Shown: positions 10,050-18,810, numbered from the stretch's first letter. The stretch: 34,305 nucleotides of DNA from Candidatus Bipolaricaulota bacterium (GCA_027007005.1 JALTFO010000017.1:1-34305), one strand, 5' to 3'. Numbers and translations: made by a program. Notes: a model not told the origin generated them from the sequence alone.

Positions 10050-10481
10050 ATGAATGCGGAACATGTGGCCCCACACCACCATGTCGCTGCAGGACTGGTG
10101 TGGGACCGTTCTCCTTCGCAGCAGACGCGCGTCCTCATCACAAAGCGGCGTGATGATGATGCCCACGGCGGGCTGTGGGAATTCCCCGGAGGCGGGCAGG
10201 AAGCGGGCGAGTCCCTTAAAGAATGCCTAGCGCGAGAACTCAGAGAAGAGCTCGGGATCGAGGTAAAAGTACAAGAGCCGTTTATCACGGTAGAACACAG
10301 CTACCCAAAATTCGACATAATTCTGCATACCTTTCACTGCCAAATGGTGCGCGGAAAACCACGAGCAATCGCCTGTGAAGAGTGGCGGTGGGTAACAATC
10401 GACCAGCTTAGTTCTTACACCTTCTCCGCAGCAGACAGACATATTGTCGCAAAGCTACAGGAAGCACACTTCACACAATAG
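10050..10481 (+). CDS. Nudix hydrolase (MutT-like, 8-oxo-dGTP diphosphatase type)
   Basis: Nudix box GGGQEAGESLKECLARELREELGI; 143 aa. Confidence 0.92.
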   Translation: MNAEHVAPHHHVAAGLVWDRSPSQQTRVLITKRRDDDAHGGLWEFPGGGQEAGESLKECLARELREELGIEVKVQEPFITVEHSYPKFDIILHTFHCQMVRGKPRAIACEEWRWVTIDQLSSYTFSAADRHIVAKLQEAHFTQ

Positions 10482-10889
10482 TAGGCGAGATTCTGGGTTT
10501 TCGAGGACAGACAGAAACTCTGCAAGATCCGCCGACTTGATCGCTGACTTGCGGAAATTCTCAGTGTTTCGTTTGATAATGGTTTCAGCACTGACTGCGT
10601 GATCAACTGGTGAGGATGACGCGATGACCCATTACACCACTTGACTGGACGTGGCCATTGCGCGCTTTGCCTCACCGCGCAGGCTATCTTCGTGTTCATA
10701 TGAAATGTGTTGGATATAGCAGGACAATATCCTGCCCTCTGGTTTGTTATTCTGTCACATCTCTGTCTGGGATTCTGTCTTGTTATCGCCAGAGCCAAGT
10801 GACCCACTGCGAACGGGTGCATAATTGCAATGCGTAATGTATGTCAATGGCGCGAACATAAAAGGTGAGAAGGTTCTCAGTGCTTTTCC

Positions 10890-10918
10890 TTGACTTCCTT
10901 GTAATTTAGCACTATTCT
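10890..10918 (+). promoter_or_regulatory. Sigma-70-type promoter
   Basis: TTGACT (10890-10895), 17-bp spacer, TATTCT (10913-10918), just upstream of a strong SD and small ORF. Confidence 0.65.
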
Positions 10919-10950
10919 GCGCCGCCTTCAACGAAGCAAGGAGGTGTGAA

Positions 10951-11010
10951 ATGCCTCAGAAGAAAGCCAAGAGTGGGAAGAAATCGGGCGGAAACGGGAA
11001 GAAGAGCTAA
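10951..11010 (+). CDS. 19-aa Lys-rich small peptide MPQKKAKSGKKSGGNGKKS
   Basis: SD AAGGAGGTG at 10939-10947, ATG 10951, TAA 11008-11010; promoter directly upstream; first ORF of the unit. Absent from the supplied ORF track because it is short. Confidence 0.55.
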   Translation: MPQKKAKSGKKSGGNGKKS

Positions 11011-11017
11011 GCTCTTC
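11001..11017 (+). promoter_or_regulatory. Hairpin with the stop codon in its loop
   Basis: GAAGAGC-TAA-GCTCTTC, perfect 7-bp stem; the TAA loop is the stop codon of the 19-aa ORF. Confidence 0.5.
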
Positions 11018-11033
11018 CACAATGGAGGTACAT

Positions 11034-11291
11034 ATGGTTATGGCAAGTTGCCCAGCTTGTGGAGCAAATGTTCCCATCGATGATACAACTGGCGTATCAG
11101 AACGTTTGCGGTGCCCGGAATGCGGAGCACTGCTTGAGTACACTGGGAATAGCCCATTTCCTGTAGAGTGGATTAAAGAGGGCTGGCGCTTGGAATACCC
11201 GTCTGAGAACTTTCCTACTCGGACGATTAGGCTCAAAAGACGGACCAAGGCCCAGAGAGAGGTAGCACCGCTGTCTAGAAGGAGACAGTGA
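11034..11291 (+). CDS. LysW-like zinc-ribbon small protein with a basic C-terminal tail
   Basis: MVMASCPACGANVP...RCPECGALLEY; CPAC/CPEC zinc ribbon; GGAGG at 11024-11028; 85 aa ending LKRRTKAQREVAPLSRRRQ. Confidence 0.75.
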   Translation: MVMASCPACGANVPIDDTTGVSERLRCPECGALLEYTGNSPFPVEWIKEGWRLEYPSENFPTRTIRLKRRTKAQREVAPLSRRRQ

Positions 11292-11293
11292 CA

Positions 11294-11476
11294 ATGAAGA
11301 AGACAATAGAGGGAGTGTGCCCCGCCTGTGGAAGTTCGATCTTCCTGCCACTGGAGGATGTGTACAACGGTAACGTTGTCCATTGCCCCAGTTGTGGAGC
11401 ACGCTTGATGGTAATTGACGAAAATCCAATTGACTTTGAAGAGATATTTGACGACGACGAGGAAGACGGACTTTAA
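11294..11476 (+). CDS. LysW-like zinc-ribbon small protein with an acidic C-terminal tail
   Basis: MKKTIEGVCPACGSSIFLP...HCPSCGARLMVIDENPIDFEEIFDDDEEDGL; SD AAGGAGA; 60 aa. Confidence 0.78.
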   Translation: MKKTIEGVCPACGSSIFLPLEDVYNGNVVHCPSCGARLMVIDENPIDFEEIFDDDEEDGL

Positions 11477-11499
11477 CATTCCTCTCTTGGCTGAAAGCT

Positions 11500-11535
11500 T
11501 GCGCCGTCTGAAACTAGCTCCAGACGGCGCTTTTC
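11500..11535 (+). terminator. Rho-independent terminator
   Basis: GCGCCGTCTG-AAACTAGCTC-CAGACGGCGC-TTTTCT: perfect 10-bp stem plus T tract. Confidence 0.9.
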
Positions 11536-11719
11536 TAAGACTGAAAATGTGGTTGGCACACTCTTGTTCAGTGGCTTCCAACGCAGCAGTCCTAACTTAA
11601 AGCAACTGGCTGTTGCGTGCTGGCAGTCCAATCATGGTTCTCTGAACGATCACAGACCTTTCGAGACAAACTCACTCTTCACATAGATCGTTGATATCCC
11701 GCCAGTCTTTCCCCGTATG

Positions 11720-11749
11720 TTGACAGAGCAGGGGTGGTAATAGTACAGT
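11720..11749 (+). promoter_or_regulatory. Candidate leaderless promoter
   Basis: TTGACA (11720-11725), 18-bp spacer, TACAGT (11744-11749); start codon GTG 11756/ATG 11759 lies at the expected TSS. Confidence 0.5.
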
Positions 11750-11758
11750 AGTGCTGTG

Positions 11759-13912
11759 ATGCACTGGAAAAATCTGAAACAAGGCTTGCGTATGTTGGGA
11801 TGGACTCCAATGATTATATCTCTTGTGTTGGCACTCACATGCGTGGACGTTACTGCGTGGCCACAGGATATCGATCTGAAGTCAGAGACAGCGTTCTTTC
11901 TAACTAACGATATTGTAGGCCTTGCCGAGCATGAACTCGATTCGACGCTCCCTGTGGATGTCTCGTTCTCGGTTGGGCGCGTAGATATCGATCTTGATGC
12001 CAAAGTGGATATCGCTTTAAGCCAGACACGGCTTGATACGCTACCTGTTCTGTACAGGCAAGTTGCCTCTCTTCCCGCGAGCGCTCTCGAGGATGCGCTG
12101 ACCCAGTCCATTATCCAGGCGGATACTGCAATCGATGCGATCAGGAACGCTGGGGGTGGAATCTCAATTGATGCACTGTACGATCAGCTGAAGATCATCA
12201 AGAAGGCGCTCGATGACGATTTCATCGATCTTGTTGATGATGCCCCTGATGTCTCGTTGATGACAAAGGCACGGCTTCTTGTCATCGTTAAGCCGGTTGA
12301 GCAACGCTACGACTACTTGAAATACATCGCAAGCAAGGTCAAGAGCTACGCTCTCGATGAAGTGAAGAACGAACTTTGCTCCGTGCTGCGCCAAGCCATC
12401 GTTGCTGTTGCGGATGGAGATAGTATGGCCTATCGGCTGGATCTGTTGGCAATTATCGCACGGGCCGAGAACTATCGTGGGACAATGATCAAACAGGAAG
12501 AGGCGGATCGGATCAGGTATAAGGCTGATTTACTCCTACGCAAGATCGCCGAGAACGGAACGAGCAGATTGTGTGATGTCGATCTCTCAACCACGATCGG
12601 GGATGTTGACGTTGATGGTGGACTGACCTGGAACGAAGCTGATTACCGTGCCCCGAGCAAGGATGTGCGCACGGATGGCTTGGATCTCACGGCAAGCTAC
12701 GCCGGTGATGATTGGACGGCTTCGGTCGGCTACCAGCCTGAGTGGCGTGATTATGCGGACCGGTTGAAGAATGATGACGATAGGATCAAGCACAGCCTCG
12801 ACGTTTCTGTCTCACGCAATGTCGATCCATGGAGTACGGAAGTGTCTTTGTCACTCGACTATGAGTTCTACCCGCGCGACATCGATGAAGAGATTGAGCT
12901 GGATCGAGTAACAGAGGCGAGTGCAAGGATTCACTATCTCGTGGATCGCGTACTTTCGCTGCCCATTTCAGCGACGTTGGAGGCCAAACTAGTCAAAGAT
13001 TTAGAAGAAGAGGGAGCGTTAGGAGCGCTGGACATCGGGGATAGAAGTGAGACCGTCGATTGCCTAGATGACTTCATCGGACATGTTCTCGATGCCGAGT
13101 GGAAGGGTGACATTGAGCCTGATACCTCGAAGGAGTTGATTGCCACAGCCCGCGCTATCCTCCCTCGTCGACGCATCTACAACATCGGCGTCCCGCTGTC
13201 ACTTGGTTTCCCATTTCGTGACGGTGATGCGACGCTCGATCTTGAGTGGGAGGGCAAAACCTATCCCGCAGACAGTCCTCTCGATCACGATACGTCAACT
13301 GGCAAGCTGAGCTACACCAAGGACGAATCCACAATCACTTTCAGTGGGTATCTCAAGCGTGAGGAACTCATCTATCTCAACGCAACAACGAAAAATCACT
13401 CTCTCCAGGAGTGGGAGGGATCGCTTGATGAAGAGCTCGCCTGCGGCGATCTTGCGCTGACGCTCTTCCAGCAACAGACAACCTACCCGTTTGCGAGCAA
13501 GAAGGATCAATCGGTCTGGAAGCTCAATCTTGATGTGAACATCGATCTTTCCAACGTAAGCGTTGCTCTTCAGTGGGGCAACAAGGTGACCACACACCCT
13601 AACGATGCCAGTAAATTGATCGTGCAAGTGACAGAGATGGGCCTCGATACCGACTGGGACATTGCACAGGGCTCAGTAAGTGTTTCTTTGAGCGATGAAC
13701 AGGAATGGAACGCCGATCGCACCGACGTGGGTCTAGCAAAGAAGATCCTTGCCAAGGAAACGGGTCAAGCTGAGCTTTCGTGGGATAGTGAGGTCACCGG
13801 CGATCTGACTGTTAAGCTATCCTCAACATGCAAGAGCGTGATTAACTTGGCAGATCCAAGCAAGAACAGTACCGATATTACCCTTCAGGCCGAGATTGCC
13901 CTTGCAATGTAG
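11759..13912 (+). CDS. Exported protein of unknown function, possible outer-membrane beta-barrel
   Basis: N-terminal hydrophobic segment (WTPMIISLVLALTCVDVTAW) resembling a signal peptide; C-terminal half has many alternating polar/apolar strands (LDVSVSRNVDPWSTEVSLSLDYEFY). No family recognised. Confidence 0.7.
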   Translation: MHWKNLKQGLRMLGWTPMIISLVLALTCVDVTAWPQDIDLKSETAFFLTNDIVGLAEHELDSTLPVDVSFSVGRVDIDLDAKVDIALSQTRLDTLPVLYRQVASLPASALEDALTQSIIQADTAIDAIRNAGGGISIDALYDQLKIIKKALDDDFIDLVDDAPDVSLMTKARLLVIVKPVEQRYDYLKYIASKVKSYALDEVKNELCSVLRQAIVAVADGDSMAYRLDLLAIIARAENYRGTMIKQEEADRIRYKADLLLRKIAENGTSRLCDVDLSTTIGDVDVDGGLTWNEADYRAPSKDVRTDGLDLTASYAGDDWTASVGYQPEWRDYADRLKNDDDRIKHSLDVSVSRNVDPWSTEVSLSLDYEFYPRDIDEEIELDRVTEASARIHYLVDRVLSLPISATLEAKLVKDLEEEGALGALDIGDRSETVDCLDDFIGHVLDAEWKGDIEPDTSKELIATARAILPRRRIYNIGVPLSLGFPFRDGDATLDLEWEGKTYPADSPLDHDTSTGKLSYTKDESTITFSGYLKREELIYLNATTKNHSLQEWEGSLDEELACGDLALTLFQQQTTYPFASKKDQSVWKLNLDVNIDLSNVSVALQWGNKVTTHPNDASKLIVQVTEMGLDTDWDIAQGSVSVSLSDEQEWNADRTDVGLAKKILAKETGQAELSWDSEVTGDLTVKLSSTCKSVINLADPSKNSTDITLQAEIALAM

Positions 13913-13935
13913 AAGAGAGATGGAGTGTCCCCGAA

Positions 13936-14069
13936 GAACATGGCGGACAAGATGCAACGCTGCAAAAGATTCCCTGGCTTCCGTAGCGTGAGCAGCTTGT
14001 CTGCCACGTTGAGAACCGCTCACGACACAAATCCACAAGCCGGGCGTTGCATACAAGATACAACGCTGC
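13936..14069. repeat. Composite palindromic intergenic repeat (contains copy 2 of the 29-bp repeat)
   Basis: GAACATGGCGGACAAGATGCAACGCTGC (13936-13963); inverted relative GTAGCGTGAGCAGCTTGTCTGCCACGTTG (13983-14011); third related copy ACAAGATACAACGCTGC (14053-14069). Confidence 0.75.
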
Positions 14070-14126
14070 GGAAACCCTTTCCCCAGCAACTTCGTAAGAG
14101 AGAGGGGGACAGGCCACTTCTCGGCC

Positions 14127-14155
14127 TTGTTACTGGCGACAATTCGTGGTATGTT
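14127..14155 (+). promoter_or_regulatory. Promoter of the beta-helix gene
   Basis: TTGTTA (14127-14132), 17-bp spacer, TATGTT (14150-14155); AAGGAGG follows at 14163. Confidence 0.5.
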
Positions 14156-14174
14156 TCTTGTTAAGGAGGTTTCA

Positions 14175-14921
14175 ATGAAACAAGTTCTTGGTGTCATGGT
14201 TCTGATTGCTATTTGCGGTGTAGTCGGCTTTGCAGCCGAGATTCATCTTCCCTCTGCTGCTCCCCTCTCCGGCACTGTGCTCATTGCCGAGTCGTTCTAC
14301 AAGACAGTTAACGATGAACAGGTCCCACTTCCTGTTGCTGTGTGGCAAAACGAAAACGGGATGCGCACCACAGCTTGGTTCGACACGCGAATCGAGGCTC
14401 ACCCCGGCGATGTGATCGTGATCGATCCCGGTCAGTACAAGGTTGACGTCTGGATTCTCACCCCAGGCATTACCGTCACTACCGATCCCAAGGCTAAAGG
14501 AATCGCTGACATCTGGGGAGGGCTGGAGGTGGATGCTGATAATGTGACCCTTGACCACATCGCCGTCACTGGCCCGCGCAAAAAAGAAAACATGTTGAGC
14601 GGACATGGGATCGAGGTGAACCGCGAACTCCTGAACACAATCACCATCAAGAACTGCCTTGTTGAGGGAAACGACTGGATGGGAATCCACATCATTGGCC
14701 CTCGAGGAGAGATCCAGACAATGCGGATCGAAAACTGCGTGGTTAAGAACAACGGAAGCTTTGGAATCGAGTGTCAAGGAACGGAGAACCTGATCATCAC
14801 TGGATGCACAATTACAGGGAACAAGCAGGGAATTCACGTCGGAAGCAATGTCCAGCACACTGATTTTGAGAACAACAGCGTTACTGGAAACAGCAAGGCC
14901 AACATCTTCCGCAAGCAGTAA
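14175..14921 (+). CDS. Secreted right-handed parallel beta-helix repeat protein
   Basis: Signal peptide MKQVLGVMVLIAICGVVGFAAE; beta-helix repeats (NVTLDHIAVTG, NTITIKNCLVEGNDWMGIHI, TMRIENCVVKNNGSFGIECQG, NLIITGCTITGNKQGIHVG). Confidence 0.85.
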   Translation: MKQVLGVMVLIAICGVVGFAAEIHLPSAAPLSGTVLIAESFYKTVNDEQVPLPVAVWQNENGMRTTAWFDTRIEAHPGDVIVIDPGQYKVDVWILTPGITVTTDPKAKGIADIWGGLEVDADNVTLDHIAVTGPRKKENMLSGHGIEVNRELLNTITIKNCLVEGNDWMGIHIIGPRGEIQTMRIENCVVKNNGSFGIECQGTENLIITGCTITGNKQGIHVGSNVQHTDFENNSVTGNSKANIFRKQ

Positions 14922-14944
14922 GAGGAGGACAGTTCCCTTTCTGC

Positions 14945-15721
14945 CTACGCTTGCTTGCGCGATGCCTCTTTACTGCGTGTGTTGATCAGATAGTGAACAA
15001 AGAACGCGAGCAGGACGCCGATGAATAAACCTAAAACGCCAGCAACGGCAACTGACATCTTTCGATTTGGGCCTATCTTGACAGTTGAGGATGTTCCCAG
15101 TGTCTTGACCGAAAGCAGATTGTTGATGCTGGTGTTGCTGAGTATTTCAAGGTGTGCCTGTTGCTCGGCGAGTGCTGCTTCAAGATCGGCGACCTTCTGG
15201 GCAAGTGCAGCAAACAACGGATTGTCCGGGCTATGAGGGGTGATCTCATCCATCTGTTGAGTAAGAAGCTCCTTCTGCCGATCCAGTTGTGAGATTACAG
15301 CCTGCATGTTTCCCGTTGCCTGAGAGACAGCATCTGCTTCCAGTGCTTGCAGCTGTCCTTTCACAAATGGCGTTAGCAGCGTCAAAGAGTCCGACAGAGC
15401 GGTTCGGGGCACGGAACCAGTGAGAGTAACCTTTATTTGATCATCTTCCACCTTTGCCTGTAACGAGAGGTGTGCGTTGAGGAAAGAAGGGCGAGTTCCC
15501 TCGATCGCATTGCTGATTTGTTGTCCATCCAAAGCCGAGACACCAAATACTTGCGAGAATTGAGAGATACGATATGTGATCATCCCCCTATACTCGTTCG
15601 GTTGCATCAACACAATCGCTGCACTCACGCCAACCGCAAGAACAAAACAGGCGATAATGATCCACTTACCCCACCACATCACCCGCAAGTAATCGATCAG
15701 ATCAACCTCGTAGTCATCCAT
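14945..15721 (-). CDS. Wzz/chain-length-determinant-like protein
   Basis: MDDYEVDLIDYLRVMWWGKWIIIACFVLAVGVSAAIVLM, coiled-coil middle, C-terminal TM segment VAVAGVLGLFIGVLLAFFVHYL. Confidence 0.82.
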   Translation of the reverse strand: MDDYEVDLIDYLRVMWWGKWIIIACFVLAVGVSAAIVLMQPNEYRGMITYRISQFSQVFGVSALDGQQISNAIEGTRPSFLNAHLSLQAKVEDDQIKVTLTGSVPRTALSDSLTLLTPFVKGQLQALEADAVSQATGNMQAVISQLDRQKELLTQQMDEITPHSPDNPLFAALAQKVADLEAALAEQQAHLEILSNTSINNLLSVKTLGTSSTVKIGPNRKMSVAVAGVLGLFIGVLLAFFVHYLINTRSKEASRKQA

Positions 15722-15775
15722 TTATCTGCCTCCCCTCATCATGGAAACTGTTTTACCCGATACAACACACCAAGG

Positions 15776-16936
15776 TCAAGTGGTTCGCTCATCCGGAGAC
15801 GACACCCAACGATGCAGGATAGATGCCACCTCAGGCCGCGTGAACTCTGGTGGAATCGGTTCTCCTTCTGCGAGCATCTCTCGTACTTTGGTCCCGGAGA
15901 GGAAGACATGATCCTCACTTCCGTGCGGACAGGTCTTACTTGTTGCCATTTGGCCGCATTTCTTACAGTAGAAGGCATGCTCAAATTTGAGTGGTGCTAT
16001 CCCGATCTCATCCTGAGTGAAGCGATCGAAGATCTCCTGCGCCTCATATGTGCCGTAATAGTTCCCAACGCCAGCGTGATCGCGGCCGATGATGATGTGT
16101 GTGCACCCATAGTTCTTACGACAGATGGCGTGAAAGATCGCCTCGCGCGGCCCGGCGTAGCGCATCGGAGCGGGAAAGGTTGCCAACATCACGCGATCGG
16201 CAGGAAAGTAGTTGTCGATCTCTGCGCGGTAGCACTCCATCCTGACTGAGGCCGGGATGTCTCCCTCCTTTGTCTTGCCGATGAGTGGGTTGATAAACAG
16301 TCCGTCAACCATTTCCAGGGCGCATTTCTGCAGGTATTCGTGCGCGCGATGGATCGGGTTTCTCGTCTGGAAGGCGACGATCGTCTTCCATCCACGCTCT
16401 TCAAAGGCCCGACGTGTCTGCTGTGGATCGAGGTGATACCCGGCGGCGGTGCTTACGGGAACGCGCTTGATGAGGCGAATCTGCCCTCCGATGAGCGTTA
16501 TTCGTTCAGAGTACATCTGCGCTACCCCAGGGTGAGCATCATCGGTCGTTCCGTACACCACCTGAGCCTCTTGCTTGCGGTCGCGAGTGAATACATCGCT
16601 TATGTCTATCGCTCCGTACACAATGCCGTCTTTCCCCTTCAGAGCGATAGTGGTGCCTACCTGCAACGCCTGCGTTTTCTCCATTGGCAAGACAATCGGG
16701 ATTGGCCAAACGGTCCCATCAGGAAGGCGCATCGAGTCGAGCACGCTGTTGTAGCACTCCTCGTCCATGAAACCCGTCAGTGGGCTGTACAGGCCGCTTG
16801 CGATGTTATCAAGCTCAGAAAGGTGGAATGAGTCGAGCTCCATCGTTGGGAGTATCTTGGCTTGCTCTTGGAAGTCCGCCAGCTCTTCGCCTGTCAAGAT
16901 GCGGTCGACAAGTTTGCTGCCGTGTGGAGCGATCAC
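15776..16936 (-). CDS. sat: Sulfate adenylyltransferase (ATP sulfurylase)
   Basis: [79 protein letters not shown]. Confidence 0.97.
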   Translation of the reverse strand: MIAPHGSKLVDRILTGEELADFQEQAKILPTMELDSFHLSELDNIASGLYSPLTGFMDEECYNSVLDSMRLPDGTVWPIPIVLPMEKTQALQVGTTIALKGKDGIVYGAIDISDVFTRDRKQEAQVVYGTTDDAHPGVAQMYSERITLIGGQIRLIKRVPVSTAAGYHLDPQQTRRAFEERGWKTIVAFQTRNPIHRAHEYLQKCALEMVDGLFINPLIGKTKEGDIPASVRMECYRAEIDNYFPADRVMLATFPAPMRYAGPREAIFHAICRKNYGCTHIIIGRDHAGVGNYYGTYEAQEIFDRFTQDEIGIAPLKFEHAFYCKKCGQMATSKTCPHGSEDHVFLSGTKVREMLAEGEPIPPEFTRPEVASILHRWVSSPDERTT

Positions 16937-17514
16937 ATTCCCTCCGCTACTGATACCCGCGATGATAAGAGACCTTCGCTCACTGCTGGGATCAAGCCAC
17001 TCTCTTCCAAGAATGTCAGGATCTTTCCTGTCGACTCCTCGACCGTCTCTTGATCGGTATGCACAATGATCTCCGAATTCTCTGGAGGCTCGTAGGGATC
17101 ATCGATCCCCGTGAAGCCAGTGATCTCGCCGGCAAGGGCCTTCTTGTACAGCCCCTTGGGATCACGCTCGATCAGCACGTCAAGCGGACACTCTACGTAT
17201 ACCTCGATAAAGTTTCGACAGCGCGCACGCGCAGTTGCTCGCGCCTCACGATACGGGGAGATGAACGCACACGTTGTTGGGACACCATTCCTGCTGAGCA
17301 GTTCAGCGACGAAGGTCACCCGGTGAATGTTCTCGTTTCGGTCCTCTTTGGAGAAGCCAAGATCACGGGTCAGATCCTGCCGCACGACATCGCCGTCCAG
17401 CCGCTGTACGTACCGCATTCCGCGAGAACGCAGCTCGCGCTCAACCTCTTTGGCAAGCGTCGTCTTCCCCGATCCAGACAGGCCAGTTAACCAAATTACA
17501 AACCCTTCTTGCAT
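16933..17514 (-). CDS. cysC: Adenylylsulfate kinase (APS kinase)
   Basis: [60 protein letters not shown]; overlaps the sat start by 4 nt. Confidence 0.97.
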   Translation of the reverse strand: MQEGFVIWLTGLSGSGKTTLAKEVERELRSRGMRYVQRLDGDVVRQDLTRDLGFSKEDRNENIHRVTFVAELLSRNGVPTTCAFISPYREARATARARCRNFIEVYVECPLDVLIERDPKGLYKKALAGEITGFTGIDDPYEPPENSEIIVHTDQETVEESTGKILTFLEESGLIPAVSEGLLSSRVSVAEGM

Positions 17515-17568
17515 AGTCTAGCTCCTTCTTCGGCGTTCAAAGTTCCACGCTTAAGATCTTACATCCAG

Positions 17569-17589
17569 ATTCTGCGTTCTGCATTGAGC
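17569..17589. repeat. Three degenerate heptamers
   Basis: ATTCTGC|GTTCTGC|ATTGAGC in the region upstream of cysC. Confidence 0.5.
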
Positions 17590-17927
17590 ATATATCGTAT
17601 GACTCCATGAATGATAAAGCTTGCCCGGCTCACCTGCTTACGCAATATTCGACTCCACCAGCAAACGCAGCATTGATAATTGCTCTAAGGGAAGCTGCAG
17701 CAGGATTGACAGCCCCACTCAAGCCGGTGAATCAAGGGATCACCGATGAAGATGCACACCTCCGAGAAGAACCCTACCATATCTTGGCACCAGGGTAAGC
17801 TCTACACAACAAGAGCTTATGCACGCCTTTGCGTCGCGAAAAGTGCCTCCCTCTTGCGGGCCACAACCTTGGCACACTGAAAGAACAGAAATACTGTAAT
17901 AGCAGAGGACCGTTTTCTCACTTGTGT

Positions 17928-18716
17928 CTAGGGTTGTTTCCTCGCTCGCACAATGAGAAAGAAGGGGAATACTCTCGCGTCTTGCAGGTTTGGGTGCTGT
18001 AGCACTACCTCATCGCTCGGTCTTGGTTCAGCAAAACGTTCGATGGTGAACCCGGTATCGAGGAGGAGGTTCAACCACTCACTGAGGGTGCGCGTGAATC
18101 TCGCCACCTTGAACTTCCTTACCTGCTCCTGCTTTTCTAAGGGCAGCGTGCCGAACGTCCACTCTTCCACTTCTCCATCCAGCTTCTGAAAATATCCACT
18201 GATCTCAAATGCATAAGCGTTACCTTCCTCATCGCGCAGCTTCTTCCTATGGGGAGTGTCAAAACAGGGATGTGAGATTGAAAACTGGAAGAACCCGCCC
18301 GGCTTGAGTACACGATGTGCTTCCGAGATAGCGCGGCTTGCATCTGGCATGTCCATCAGGCTCATGAACGCGGTAGCGAAATTGAACGTCTCTGCAGGAT
18401 ACGGAAGATGAAGCGCGTCGGCCACGCGGTAGGAGATCCACAGCGTCTCCTCTTCCTCCTTTGCACGCGCGTGTTCGATGAACCGCTCTGAGATATCGAT
18501 CCCGGTCATCCTTGCTCCGCGACGCGCAAGGAGGCGAGTGTTGTGTCCCTCGCCGCAGCCGATGTCGAGCCCTTCCAGGTTGTTGATGTCAGAGAGAACT
18601 TCAAGGAACGTGGGCGTATTGAACGTATCGCGGCAGACGTCGTAGCCAGCTCGGCTCAGTTGCGTCCAAGTATCCGCGTTGTCATTCCACATCCTCCCTG
18701 CTTGCACACTGTCCAT
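17928..18716 (-). CDS. Class I SAM-dependent methyltransferase
   Basis: NNLEGLDIGCGEGHNTRLLARRGARMTGIDISERFIEHAR; start placed at ATG 18716 after a GGAGG (ORF open to 18734). Confidence 0.9.
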   Translation of the reverse strand: MDSVQAGRMWNDNADTWTQLSRAGYDVCRDTFNTPTFLEVLSDINNLEGLDIGCGEGHNTRLLARRGARMTGIDISERFIEHARAKEEEETLWISYRVADALHLPYPAETFNFATAFMSLMDMPDASRAISEAHRVLKPGGFFQFSISHPCFDTPHRKKLRDEEGNAYAFEISGYFQKLDGEVEEWTFGTLPLEKQEQVRKFKVARFTRTLSEWLNLLLDTGFTIERFAEPRPSDEVVLQHPNLQDARVFPFFLIVRARKQP

Positions 18717-18774
18717 CTTTCCTCCGTCGCACAAGCATCATTCTAGCAGCATCTATGCAACATGACCAACGCCC

Positions 18775-18804
18775 TTGCGTTTCACGTCGCCCCTCTGGTA
18801 CCGT
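18775..18804 (+). promoter_or_regulatory. Candidate leaderless promoter of csaB
   Basis: TTGCGT (18775-18780), 18-bp spacer, TACCGT (18799-18804), then ATG at 18811 with no SD. Confidence 0.45.
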
Positions 18805-18810
18805 TTTGTC

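Noticed and set aside
10928-11581. 217-aa minus-strand ORF across the LysW-like operon
   Set aside because: Antisense to two zinc-ribbon ORFs with SDs, a promoter and a terminator; no domain.
17607-17798. 63-aa plus-strand ORF
   Set aside because: No SD, no recognised family, in a region with other noncoding structure; not supported as a gene.
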